A stretch of DNA of 21,313 nt from JBDSTZ01 sp039927975 (GTDB lineage Bacteria > Pseudomonadota > Gammaproteobacteria > Burkholderiales > Burkholderiaceae_D): contig JBDSTZ010000546.1 of NCBI GenBank assembly GCA_039927975.1, positions 1 to 21,313 on the forward strand, read 5' to 3'. A model generated the notes under the pieces. It saw only the letters and a list, made by a program, of their open reading frames with translations, searched no databases and had not been told where the DNA came from. Numbering within the stretch: the first letter of the stretch is position 1; every line of letters begins with the position of its first letter. Below are positions 1 to 9,147 of the stretch, piece by piece. A program made the translations under genes and the position numbers.

Positions 1-1
1 C

Positions 2-889
2 GCGGCGAGCACGAATACAACGGCTGCGACGATTGCGGCGACCACGTCGATTGCGCCGATTGCGGCCAGCGCGGTCACCGTCTACGCGGCCGGCGACATC
101 GCCCAGTGCGGCCGCAGCGGCGCGGCCTGGTCGGGCGCCGCCGCCACCGCCGACCTGGTCGCGGCCGGCCTGGCGGCCGATCCGCAGGCCGTCGCGCTGG
201 TGCTGGGCGACGTCGCCTACCCGCGCGGCACGCAAGCCGACTTCGCCACCTGCTACGAACCCACCTGGGGCCGCTTCAAGGCGCGCACCCTGCCCGCGCC
301 CGGCAACCACGAATACGCCACCGCCGGCGCGGCCGGTTATTTCGGCTACTTCGGCGCCGCCGCGCAGCAAGGCTACTACAGCGTTCAACTGGGATCGTGG
401 CGCCTGATTTCACTCGACAGCAACCTGGCGCCGCCGGCCCAGGCGGCCCAGCTGGCCTGGCTCGAAGCCGACTTGGCCGCGCACCCGTCGGCCTGCACCC
501 TCGCCTACTGGCACCACCCGTTGTATAGTTCCGGGGGACACGGCAACGTCGACATCATGCGCGCGGCCTGGCGGCTGCTGCAGCGCGCCGGCGCCGAGCT
601 CGTGCTGTCGGGCCACGACCATGATTATGAACGCTTCGCCCCGCAGGACGCCGACGGCAACGCCGACCCGGCGCGCGGCGTGCGCCAGTTCGTGGTCGGC
701 ACCGGCGGCGCCTTCCTGACCCCGTTCCTGCGCCTGCGCGCGCACAGCGAGTGGCGCGACAACAGCCGCACGGGCGTACTCAAGCTGCAGCTGGACGAGG
801 GCCGCTACCGCTGGGAATTCCTGGAGGCGCATTACGACGGCTTTGCGAACGGCCCGGCGCCCGACCGCGGCAGCGGCGTCTGCCACTGA
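2..889 (+). CDS. Metallophosphoesterase, purple acid phosphatase-like (5' partial)
   Basis: The frame is open from the window edge, so the N-terminus is missing; the first internal ATG at 200 is not the real start, because conserved metal-binding sequence (AGDIAQ) lies upstream of it. The motifs of calcineurin-like/purple acid phosphatases follow in order: GDI, then GDVAYP (GDxxY type), GNHEY, YWHHPLY and GHDHDYER (GHxH). These supply the Asp, Asn and His ligands of a dinuclear metal centre that hydrolyses phosphate mono- or diesters. The Thr/Ala-rich stretch before the domain looks like a linker from an exported N-terminal part, so a periplasmic or secreted location is inferred. The protein stops at TGA 887-889, 47 bp before the next gene. 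The family is clear; the substrate cannot be told. Confidence 0.85.
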   Translation, partial: AASTNTTAATIAATTSIAPIAASAVTVYAAGDIAQCGRSGAAWSGAAATADLVAAGLAADPQAVALVLGDVAYPRGTQADFATCYEPTWGRFKARTLPAPGNHEYATAGAAGYFGYFGAAAQQGYYSVQLGSWRLISLDSNLAPPAQAAQLAWLEADLAAHPSACTLAYWHHPLYSSGGHGNVDIMRAAWRLLQRAGAELVLSGHDHDYERFAPQDADGNADPARGVRQFVVGTGGAFLTPFLRLRAHSEWRDNSRTGVLKLQLDEGRYRWEFLEAHYDGFANGPAPDRGSGVCH

Positions 890-936
890 AACGCAATATT
901 ATTTGACCACGACGGCAGCACACACTGGAGCATTGG

Positions 937-1665
937 ATGCACAACACGGTTCACTTCATCTTGCAGGGCAAGGGCGGCATCGGCAAGACCCTGGTCTCGA
1001 CCATCCTGGCGCAATGGCTGGTCGGCAAGGACGAGCTGCCGCTGCGCTGCTATGACACCGACCAGGAGAACGCCACCTTCTCGCGCTACAAGGCGATGGA
1101 CGTCAAGCACGTGCCGGTGATGACCGACAGCCGCAACATCGATCCGAAGCGCTTCGACGCCCTGATGATCGACCTGCTCGAAGAAGACGGCAACTGCGTG
1201 ATCGACAACGGCGCCAACACCTTCTCGCCGCTGATGGGCTACCTGCTCGAGAACGACTGCTTCGCGCTGCTGCAGGAGTCCGGCCGCAAGGTCTACATCC
1301 ACACCATCGTCGGCGGCGGCGACACCCTGCACGACACCGCGATGGGCTTCGTCTCGACCGCCAAGTCGACCGAGGTGCCGCTGGTGCTGTGGGAGAACGA
1401 GCATTTCGGCCCGCTGCAGTCGGCCAGCGGCAAGGTGTTCACCGAATCGGCCACCTACGCCGAGCACGCCGAGCGGGTGTGCGGGCGCGTGGTGCTCAGC
1501 GCGCGCAACGCCGACACCTTCGGCGCCGACATCAAGAAAATGAACATCGCCCGCATGACGGTCGAGGAAGTGCGCGCCAGCGACAAATTCAACGTCATGG
1601 AAAAGCAGCGCATCAAGGTGGTGTTCCGCGACCTGTTCGAGCAGCTCGACAAAGTGCGGTGGTAA
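937..1665 (+). CDS. TraL-like (StbB/ParA-type) P-loop ATPase
   Basis: This is a 242-residue cytoplasmic P-loop ATPase. A deviant Walker A (GKGGIGKT, residues 11-18) sits almost at the N-terminus, followed by DTDQENATF (40-48) and VIDNGAN (88-94, Walker-B-like). These blocks, the later HTIVGGG/DT region and the C-terminal RIKVVFRDLFEQLD closely resemble, from memory, IncP plasmid RP4 TraL, a ParA-superfamily protein of the Tra1 region also labelled StbB-like in databases. A GGAG ribosome site at 927-930 supports the ATG at 937. Its stop lies 5 bp before a TraM-like gene, the same partner order as in IncP plasmids. No relaxase, coupling protein or mating-pair gene is visible, so conjugation cannot be inferred. 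Positioning of a protein or DNA cargo is a guess. Confidence 0.75.
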   Translation: MHNTVHFILQGKGGIGKTLVSTILAQWLVGKDELPLRCYDTDQENATFSRYKAMDVKHVPVMTDSRNIDPKRFDALMIDLLEEDGNCVIDNGANTFSPLMGYLLENDCFALLQESGRKVYIHTIVGGGDTLHDTAMGFVSTAKSTEVPLVLWENEHFGPLQSASGKVFTESATYAEHAERVCGRVVLSARNADTFGADIKKMNIARMTVEEVRASDKFNVMEKQRIKVVFRDLFEQLDKVRW

Positions 1666-1670
1666 GCGGC

Positions 1671-2153
1671 ATGGACCAGCAAAAACTGCGTTCCCTGGTG
1701 TTTGACAAGACCGGCGTGCGGATCGACGTCGACGACCCGGTGTTCGCGCTCGTCGCGCTCAACGAGGCGGTGCTGGCCGAGGCGGTCGAGCGCCACGTGG
1801 CGCTGCTCGACCAGGCCACCGCCGCGCTGGTCGAACAGGCCGGCTCCCTGCTGCCGGCCGGCAGCCTGCCGGCGCCAGCGCCATCCAAGGCGGCGGCGAG
1901 CGGCGTGAGCGGGGCCGAGCGGCGCCTGATCGGCATCGCCGCCGGCGCCGCCGTGCTGGGCGCGCTGCTGGTGCTGCTGGGCCAGGCGCTGTTCTTCAAG
2001 CCGGCCCCGGCCCCGGCGCCGGTGATCCAGGCGCGCGAGCTGACGGCCGAGCAAAGCGCCGCCCTCCGCCAGGGCGAGAAACTGGCGAAGATCGTCCAGA
2101 AGCTCGACACCAAAACCCGCAGCGCGATCCAGGCCGAATTGCAGAAGCCCTGA
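1671..2153 (+). CDS. TraM-like single-span membrane protein
   Basis: This 160-residue protein starts 5 bp after the TraL-like gene, so the two are almost certainly co-transcribed. The N-terminal 55 residues (around GVRIDVDDPVFAL and a following amphipathic helix) recall the start of IncP TraM, which also has a DDP followed by a hydrophobic helix and an acidic/Ala helix. A Pro/Ala linker follows. One strongly hydrophobic membrane span lies at about 86-109. A short Pro/Ala segment and a charged C-terminal helix (about 124-158) complete it. No catalytic motif is visible. The role is unknown; it could anchor the ATPase at the inner membrane. The assignment rests on order and weak sequence likeness, and is less certain than for TraL. 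Confidence 0.6.
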   Translation: MDQQKLRSLVFDKTGVRIDVDDPVFALVALNEAVLAEAVERHVALLDQATAALVEQAGSLLPAGSLPAPAPSKAAASGVSGAERRLIGIAAGAAVLGALLVLLGQALFFKPAPAPAPVIQARELTAEQSAALRQGEKLAKIVQKLDTKTRSAIQAELQKP

Positions 2154-2200
2154 ACCATCCATCCCCACCATTCGTCACGCGTTCGCACGGAGCTGCCAGC

Positions 2201-5038
2201 ATGAAGAGTTCGACCCTGTTTGCCCTGGCCATCCTGCCCGCCCTGCTCTGCGCCAGCGCCGCTGCGGCGCCAGCGGCGCCATCGGGAGCAGCGGCCACGC
2301 CGGCGCCTGCCGCGATGGCGCCGTCGGCGATCGCGCCGGTGGCGTTTGACAAATACACGCTGCCAAACGGCCTTGAAGTCATCCTGGTCGAAAACCACAC
2401 GCTGCCGGTGGTGGCCGTCAACATCTGGTACCACGTCGGCCCGGCCAACGAGGCGCCCGGGCTGACCGGCTTCGCCCACCTGTTCGAGCACATGATGTTC
2501 GCCGCCACCCGCCACGTGCCGCGCGGCCTGGCCGACACCCTGCTCGAAAGCGCCGGCGCCAACGACAGCAACGGCAGCACCGATTTCGACCGCACCAACT
2601 ACTTCGACACGGTGCCGTCGAACCAGCTCGAACTGGCGCTGTGGATCCATTCGGACCGGATGGGCTACCTGCCCGACGTGCTGGACCAGACCGCGCTGAC
2701 CAACCAGCAGGACGTGGTGCGCAACGAGCGACGCCAGAGCACCGAGAACCGGCCTTATGGCATCGTCGAGGAAGCGCTGTACCACCTGATGTTCCCCAAG
2801 TCGCACCCGTACTATGCGGCGGTGATCGGCTCGCACGCCGACATCCAGAATGCCAAACTGAAGGACATCCGCGAATTTTTCGCGCGCTACTACGGTCCCA
2901 ACAACGCCAGCCTGGTGATCGCCGGCGACATCGACAAGGCCGCCGCGCGCGCGCTGGTGGCCAAGTACTTCGGCAGCTTCAAGCGCAGCGCGCCGGTGGC
3001 CAAGCCGGCGGTGGCGACGCCGGCCATCACCGCCGAGCGGCGCCTGGTGGTGGCCGACCGGGTCGAGCTGCCGCGCGTCTTCATGGGCTGGCTGACGCCG
3101 CCGGCGTTCGCGCCCGGCGACGCCGAACTGGCGGTCGCCGCGCAGATCCTGGGGGGCGGCAAATCGAGCCGGCTGTACAAAGCGCTGGTGTACGACAAGC
3201 AGATCGCCCAGGACGTCTCGGCATCGCAAGGGTCGAACGCGCTGACCTCGATGTTCGTGCTCGACGCCACTGCGCGCGCCGGCCACACCGGCGCCGAGCT
3301 GGAGGCGGCCATCGACGCCGAACTGCAGGCGCTGCGCGCCAACGGCCCGACAGAGAAGGAAATGCAGCGCGCCCGCAACACGATTGAAACTGGCATGCTG
3401 AGCGGGGTCGAAAAACTGGGCGGCGCCGGCCTGGCCAACCAGCTCAATTTGTACAACCAGTACACCGGCGACCCGGGCTACCTGGTCAAGGATATCGAGC
3501 GCTACCGCCGGGTGACGGCGGCCGACGTCCAGCGCGTGGTGCGCGCCCAGCTGCAGAACAAGGCGCGCGCGGTGGTGACGGCGGTGCCCGGCAAGCAGGA
3601 CCTGGGACCGGAGGTCGCCACCCCGGCGCCGCTGACGGAAAAACCGGGCCGCGCGGCCGGCATCAACGCCGACCAGCCGTGGCGCGCGCAGGCGCCCAAG
3701 GCCGGGCCGGCGCCAGCGATCAAGCTGCCGCAGGGCGAATCATTCAAGCTGTCGAATGGCCTCCTGGTGATCCATCACGACAATCCGGCGTTGCCGCTGG
3801 TGGCGGCCGACCTGGTGGTGCGCGCCGGCTCGGAGGCCAATCCGCTGGCGCGCTCGGGCCTGTCCGGCTACACCGCGCAGATGCTCGAGGAAGGCACGGC
3901 CAGCCGCAGCGCGCCGCAGATCGCCGACGACATCGCCCAGCTGGGCGCCTTCCTGGGCACCAGCAGCGCGGCCGACAGCGCGCGCATTTCGCTGCAATCG
4001 CTGCGCTCGAATTTTCCCAAGGCGCTCGAAGTGCTGGCCGACCTGGCCATGCAGCCGGCCTTCCCGGCCGCCGAAGTCGAACGCCAGCGCGCCAGCCGGC
4101 TCGGCGACCTGAGCCAGCAACGCGACGCGCCGGAGGCGGTGGCCGCGCTGGCGGCGGCCGCCACCCTGTATGGCGACAAGCACCCGTACGGCTTTAGCGA
4201 ACTTGGCACCGAAGCGTCGATCAAGGCGACCACCCGCGACGACCTGCTCGGGTTCTGGAAGCGCCACTACCTGCCCAACAACGCGGCGCTGGTGGTGGCC
4301 GGCGACATCCGCCGCGACGAATTGAAGGCGCTGGCCGAGAACCTGTTCGGCAAATGGAAGCCGGCTCCGGTGACCGCGATGGCGCCGGCCGTGCGAGCGG
4401 GCAGCAAGGCGCGCCTGGTGCTGGTCGACAAACCGGGCGCGCCGCAGACGGCGCTGCGCGTGACCAACGTGGCGGCCGAGCGCAAGAGCCCTGATTTTCC
4501 GGCACTGCAGGTGATGAACGCCGCGCTCGGCGGCCTGTTCTCCAGCCGCATCAACAACAATCTGCGCGAAGAAAAAGGCTACAGCTACGGCATGTTCTCG
4601 CAATTCCAGTACCGCCGCGCGCCTGGCCCGTTCGCCATCGCCGGCAGCGTGCGCACCGATGTCACCGGCGCCTCGGTGAGCGAAATCTTCAAGGAGGTCA
4701 AGGGCATGCGCGAGCGGCCGATGACGGCCGCCGAACTGGCCAACGCTAAAAATTCACAGATGCTGTCGCTGCCCGGCCAGTTCGACACCAACCGCGCGCT
4801 TGGCGCCAGCCTGGCCAACACCTATATCTACGAGCTGCCGCTCGACTACTACAGCAAGCTGCCGGCGGCGTTCGCCGGCGTGACCATCGCCGACGTGCAG
4901 AAGGTGGCCAAGGCCTACCTCGGGCAGGACAAGCTGGTGGTGGTGGCGGTCGGCGACCGCGCCAAGATCGGCCCGCAGCTCGACACCCTCAAACTGACGC
5001 CGGTCGAAGTGCGCGACGCCGACGGCGTGCGCAAGTAG
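2201..5038 (+). CDS. M16 family zinc metallopeptidase, double-domain, exported
   Basis: This 945-residue protein has a signal peptide (about residues 1-23, ending in an Ala-rich cleavage region) and a Pro/Ala linker. The first M16 half carries the inverted zinc motif HLFEH at 93-97, with the likely third ligand E176 in the NERRQ segment. From about residue 510 a second M16 unit begins (KLSNGLLVIHHD) but has SGYTAQML where HxxEH should be, so it is a non-catalytic partner half. This active-plus-inactive pairing is usual for bacterial two-unit M16 peptidases of 900-950 residues, which close as a clam shell over unfolded peptides. It probably works in the periplasm. GGAG at 2189-2192 supports the ATG. 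It lies 47 bp after the TraM-like gene and 17 bp before the CDF gene. Confidence 0.93.
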   Translation: MKSSTLFALAILPALLCASAAAAPAAPSGAAATPAPAAMAPSAIAPVAFDKYTLPNGLEVILVENHTLPVVAVNIWYHVGPANEAPGLTGFAHLFEHMMFAATRHVPRGLADTLLESAGANDSNGSTDFDRTNYFDTVPSNQLELALWIHSDRMGYLPDVLDQTALTNQQDVVRNERRQSTENRPYGIVEEALYHLMFPKSHPYYAAVIGSHADIQNAKLKDIREFFARYYGPNNASLVIAGDIDKAAARALVAKYFGSFKRSAPVAKPAVATPAITAERRLVVADRVELPRVFMGWLTPPAFAPGDAELAVAAQILGGGKSSRLYKALVYDKQIAQDVSASQGSNALTSMFVLDATARAGHTGAELEAAIDAELQALRANGPTEKEMQRARNTIETGMLSGVEKLGGAGLANQLNLYNQYTGDPGYLVKDIERYRRVTAADVQRVVRAQLQNKARAVVTAVPGKQDLGPEVATPAPLTEKPGRAAGINADQPWRAQAPKAGPAPAIKLPQGESFKLSNGLLVIHHDNPALPLVAADLVVRAGSEANPLARSGLSGYTAQMLEEGTASRSAPQIADDIAQLGAFLGTSSAADSARISLQSLRSNFPKALEVLADLAMQPAFPAAEVERQRASRLGDLSQQRDAPEAVAALAAAATLYGDKHPYGFSELGTEASIKATTRDDLLGFWKRHYLPNNAALVVAGDIRRDELKALAENLFGKWKPAPVTAMAPAVRAGSKARLVLVDKPGAPQTALRVTNVAAERKSPDFPALQVMNAALGGLFSSRINNNLREEKGYSYGMFSQFQYRRAPGPFAIAGSVRTDVTGASVSEIFKEVKGMRERPMTAAELANAKNSQMLSLPGQFDTNRALGASLANTYIYELPLDYYSKLPAAFAGVTIADVQKVAKAYLGQDKLVVVAVGDRAKIGPQLDTLKLTPVEVRDADGVRK

Positions 5039-5055
5039 CGCGTATCAACCAAGCA

Positions 5056-6051
5056 ATGGACAGAAACATGAAACACGAACACCACGATCACGAGCACCAC
5101 GGCCACGATCATCACGACCATGACGACCACGGCCACGCTCATGGCCACGGGCACGGTCACGGCCATCACCACCAGGTCGACCCGAACGGCAACGGCCGCA
5201 TCTTCGCCCTGGCGATCGGCCTGAACGCGGTCTTCGTGGCGATCGAATTCGGCTACGGCTTCATCGCCCACTCGACCGCGCTGATGGCCGACGCCGGCCA
5301 CAACCTGTCCGACGTGCTCGGCCTGGCGCTGGCGTGGGGCGCGGCGGTGCTGACCAAACGCCAGCCGAGCCGGCGCTACACCTATGGTCTGCGCGGCTCG
5401 TCGATCCTGGCGGCCATGCTCAACGCCCTGCTGCTGATGATGGCTTGCGGCGCGATCGGCTGGGAAGCGATCCAGCGCATCGGCGCGCCGGCCCAGGTGG
5501 CCGGCTACACGGTGTCGGTGGTAGCGCTGGTGGGGGTGGCGGTCAACGGCATCTCGGCCTGGCTGTTCATGGCCGGCAGCAAGGGCGACCTGAATATCCG
5601 CGCCGCCTACCAGCACATGGCGGCCGACGCCGCCATCTCGCTGGGGGTGGTGGTGGTCGGCGTGCTGATCATGTTCACCGGCCAGGCCTGGATCGACCCG
5701 GCCGCCAGTATCGCGATCGTGCTGCTGATCGTCTGGAGCACCTGGTCGCTGCTGCGCGAATCGCTGCGCCTGCTGCTGGCGGCGGTGCCGGACAATGTGG
5801 ACGCGAGCGGCGTCAGCGACTTCCTGCAGGCGCGGCCCGGCGTGTCGGAGATCCACGACCTGCACATCTGGGCCATGAGCACCACCGAGACGGCGCTCAC
5901 CGCGCACCTGGTGATGCCGGACGGGTATCCGGGCGACGCCGCGATCGACGCCATCGTCGACCAGCTCAAAAGCGACTTCGCCATCAATCATTGCACGCTG
6001 CAGGTCGAACAGGGCACCACGGTGCACGGCTGCACCCTGCACGGCGCCTGA
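5056..6051 (+). CDS. CDF family Zn2+/divalent cation efflux transporter, His-rich
   Basis: This inner-membrane cation diffusion facilitator exchanges cytoplasmic Zn2+ (or Co2+/Cd2+) for protons. It has about six membrane spans. HxxxD pairs of the ZnT/CzcD type lie in TM2 (H82, D86 in HNLSD) and TM5 (H187, D191 in HMAAD), followed by a cytoplasmic ferredoxin-like domain (about 240-320, with HDLHIWAMS). The N-terminus carries 19 His in about 35 residues, a metal-buffering tail. Two starts are possible: ATG 5056 or ATG 5068, which begins directly with the His tail. The gene follows the M16 peptidase by 17 bp, so it is probably in the same transcript. It runs convergently into the FKBP gene with a 9-bp gap. 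It is CzcD-like, but the metal is inferred. Confidence 0.92.
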   Translation: MDRNMKHEHHDHEHHGHDHHDHDDHGHAHGHGHGHGHHHQVDPNGNGRIFALAIGLNAVFVAIEFGYGFIAHSTALMADAGHNLSDVLGLALAWGAAVLTKRQPSRRYTYGLRGSSILAAMLNALLLMMACGAIGWEAIQRIGAPAQVAGYTVSVVALVGVAVNGISAWLFMAGSKGDLNIRAAYQHMAADAAISLGVVVVGVLIMFTGQAWIDPAASIAIVLLIVWSTWSLLRESLRLLLAAVPDNVDASGVSDFLQARPGVSEIHDLHIWAMSTTETALTAHLVMPDGYPGDAAIDAIVDQLKSDFAINHCTLQVEQGTTVHGCTLHGA

Positions 6052-6060
6052 ACGGGACGC

Positions 6061-6567
6061 TTACTGGACTTTCAGCAGTTCGATGTCGAACACCAAGGTG
6101 GCGTTGGGCGGAATGAAGGCGCCGGCGCCGCGCGCGCCGTAACCGAGTTCGGGCGGGATGATGAGGGTGCGCTTGCCACCCGCCTTCATGCCCGGCACGC
6201 CCTGCTCCCAACCGCGGATCATGCGACCGGCGCCGAGGGTGAAGTCGATCGGCGTGCGCCCGGCATCGAAGGAGGAATCGAATTTCTTGCCGTGCTTGTT
6301 TTTGGCCTTGGGGTTGTACAGCCAGCCGGTGTAATGCATCACCACGCTGCGCCCGGGCGCCGCTTCCTTGCCCTTGCCGACCTTGGTGTCGATGATCTCT
6401 ACTTGCGGGGCGGCCGGCGCTTCGGCTACCGGTGCCGGTGCCGGTTCTGCGACCGGCGCGGAGTCAGGCGCCGGCACTGGAACCAGCGGTGTCGCCGGCG
6501 CCTCGTTTTGCGCGCCGGCCAGCGGTGCGCAGGCGCACAGCAGGCCGGCGATGATCAAGCGCTTCAT
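6061..6567 (-). CDS. FKBP-type peptidyl-prolyl isomerase, exported (copy 1)
   Basis: This 168-residue protein has a signal peptide (MKRLIIAGLLCACAPLAGAQ), a Pro/Ala/Val linker to about residue 60, and one complete FKBP domain: HYTGWLY, FDSSFDAGR, GWEQGVPGMKAGGKR, PPELGYG and FIPPNATLVFDIELL. The aromatic pocket residues of active FKBPs are present. It catalyses cis-trans isomerisation of prolyl bonds, presumably in the periplasm. AAGGAG lies a few bases before the ATG. It is the last gene of an FKBP-cysK-FKBP set on this strand, starting 18 bp after cysK. A Cys inside the signal region (LLCAC) does not form a good lipobox. It is a paralogue of 7549-8067. Confidence 0.93.
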   Translation of the reverse strand: MKRLIIAGLLCACAPLAGAQNEAPATPLVPVPAPDSAPVAEPAPAPVAEAPAAPQVEIIDTKVGKGKEAAPGRSVVMHYTGWLYNPKAKNKHGKKFDSSFDAGRTPIDFTLGAGRMIRGWEQGVPGMKAGGKRTLIIPPELGYGARGAGAFIPPNATLVFDIELLKVQ

Positions 6568-6585
6568 GCCGCTCCTTTGTGAGAA

Positions 6586-7518
<933 letters not shown>

Positions 7519-7548
7519 GGTGTGCTTCTCCGCGATGGGTGGGGGGAC

Positions 7549-8067
7549 TTACTTCACTTCAAGCAGTTCGACTTCGAATACCAGTGCGGCGTTCGGCGGA
7601 ATCGTGCCGGGCGAACCGGCGCGGCCATAGGCCAGTTCGCTCGGAATGAGCAGGGTGCGCTTGCCGCCGACCATCATGCCGGCGACGCCGAGATCCCAGC
7701 CCTTGATGACCTGGCCCTGGCCGACCACGAAGTCGAGCGGGCTGCGGCCGGCGTCGAGCGAGGAATCGAACTTGCGGCCGCGCTGGCGAGTCGCCAGCGG
7801 CTTGTAGAGCCAGCCGGTGTAATTGACGATCACGGTGCTGCCGGGCGTGGCCACCTTGCCGGTGCCGATCACGGTGTCGACCTTGGCCACCTTGTCTGTG
7901 AGCTCGGGCAACATTTCAAATGGCACCTTGGCCGGGACGGCGACCGGCGCGGCGACGGTGGCGGCGGCCGCAGCAGGGGCGGCGGCGGGAACAACGGCGG
8001 GCTCTGCCGCCTGCGCCAGCAAGGTCGAAGCGGACATAAGGGCAAGCAACATCAGACGACGGATCAT
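7549..8067 (-). CDS. FKBP-type peptidyl-prolyl isomerase, exported (copy 2)
   Basis: This 172-residue FKBP is preceded by a signal peptide (MIRRLMLLALMSASTLLAQA) and an Ala/Val-rich linker. The frame opens further upstream (to 8151), but ATG 8067 is chosen because it puts the signal peptide at the N-terminus. The domain blocks are NYTGWLY, FDSSLDAGR, GQVIKGWDLGVAGM, GGKRTLLIP, LAYG and TIPPNAALVFEVELLEV. It is the first gene of the FKBP-cysK-FKBP operon and a diverged paralogue of the 6061-6567 copy. Its linker and the loop before PPN differ, so the copies are not recent duplicates. It is likely a periplasmic folding catalyst. Confidence 0.92.
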   Translation of the reverse strand: MIRRLMLLALMSASTLLAQAAEPAVVPAAAPAAAAATVAAPVAVPAKVPFEMLPELTDKVAKVDTVIGTGKVATPGSTVIVNYTGWLYKPLATRQRGRKFDSSLDAGRSPLDFVVGQGQVIKGWDLGVAGMMVGGKRTLLIPSELAYGRAGSPGTIPPNAALVFEVELLEVK

Positions 8068-8128
8068 GACAATTCTTTCTGGATGGGAAAAAAACACATT
8101 CAAGAGGATAGCAACATCATCTTGGCAA

Positions 8129-9022
8129 CTATGATACCAAGGCGCCGTCACCCTGCACAGCTAGTTGATCGGCGGATGGCGCGGCGACGGTGGCGTCGGC
8201 GGCCAGCACATTGAGCACCCGTGCCGCCGCCGCCATGCCGAAGCTGGCGGTGACGACCACGCTGGAGCCGAAGCCGGCGCAGTTGAGCCCGGTGACGCCG
8301 CGCTCGTCGGCGTCGAGCGAGCAGGACGCATCGTCGGCCGGGAAGCGCAGCGGTTCCATCGAGAACACCGCCTCGACATGGAATTTGTGCTTCTCGCCGC
8401 GCGGATAGCCGTAGTGGGTGCGCAGCAGCTTGCGCACACGCTTGAGCAGCGGTTCCTGCTCGGTGCGGTTGAGGTCGCGCACATGGATTTGCGAGGGGTC
8501 GGTCTGGCCGCCGGCGCCACCGATCACGATCAGGCGGATCTTGTGGTCGCGGCAATACGAGATCACGGCGGCCTTGGCGCGCGCGCTGTCGATGGCGTCG
8601 ACAACGTAGTCGAAGCGCTGCCCGCCGAGCAGTTGCTCGAGGTTGTCGGCGCCGATGAAGTCCTCCACCAGGGTCAGTTCGCAGGCCGGGTTGATCAGCG
8701 CGACGCGCTCGGCCAGCGCGTCGATCTTGGCCTGGCCCACGCTCGCGCTGGTGGCCTGGATCTGGCGGTTGATGTTCGATTCGGACACGTTGTCGAGGTC
8801 GATCAGGGTCAGGCGGCCGATGGCGCTGCGCGCGAGCGCCTCGACGATCCACGAGCCGACCCCGCCGACGCCGATCACGCAGACGTGCGCCGCGCCGAAG
8901 CGTTCGAGCGCAGGCTCGCCGTAAAGGCGGCCGATGCCGCCGAAGCGGCGCTTGAAATCCGGCCCGGCCGGATCGGAATCGGCGGCGCCAACCGAGTCCA
9001 CAGGGATAGTGATGGTAGTCAT
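8129..9022 (-). CDS. tcdA: tRNA threonylcarbamoyladenosine dehydratase (ThiF/E1-like)
   Basis: This 297-residue E1-like ATPase cyclises t6A37 of ANN-decoding tRNAs to ct6A. The family opening DFKRRFGGIGRLYG is followed by the Rossmann motif GVGGVGSW (51-58), the acidic ribose-binding LIDLDNV (about 73-79) and NINRQ with the adenylation Arg (R86). Later come VDAIDS, and GGAGG followed by D. GGGAGG abuts the ATG at 9022 with almost no spacing, and an in-frame TAA lies just upstream, so either initiation is at 9022 with an unusual spacing or a downstream codon is used. It lies upstream of the FKBP operon and is divergent from the hemerythrin-PdxH gene. A Sua5/TsaC-type gene that makes the t6A precursor lies at the far end of the window. 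Confidence 0.93.
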   Translation of the reverse strand: MTTITIPVDSVGAADSDPAGPDFKRRFGGIGRLYGEPALERFGAAHVCVIGVGGVGSWIVEALARSAIGRLTLIDLDNVSESNINRQIQATSASVGQAKIDALAERVALINPACELTLVEDFIGADNLEQLLGGQRFDYVVDAIDSARAKAAVISYCRDHKIRLIVIGGAGGQTDPSQIHVRDLNRTEQEPLLKRVRKLLRTHYGYPRGEKHKFHVEAVFSMEPLRFPADDASCSLDADERGVTGLNCAGFGSSVVVTASFGMAAAARVLNVLAADATVAAPSADQLAVQGDGALVS

Positions 9023-9147
9023 CCTCCCATTTTAGCGGACCGGCTGCGCGAGACTGCTCTAAAATAGCCATTCGTCAATCTCTTCGTCCATCTCACCTTC
9101 ACTTCGCGCCAGGCACGGTGGCGACTTCGCCGCCGCGGCCGGACGCC

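Noticed and set aside
1613..3286. 557-residue minus-strand frame
   Set aside because: Antisense to the TraM-like and M16 genes; low-complexity Arg-rich translation, no start signals.
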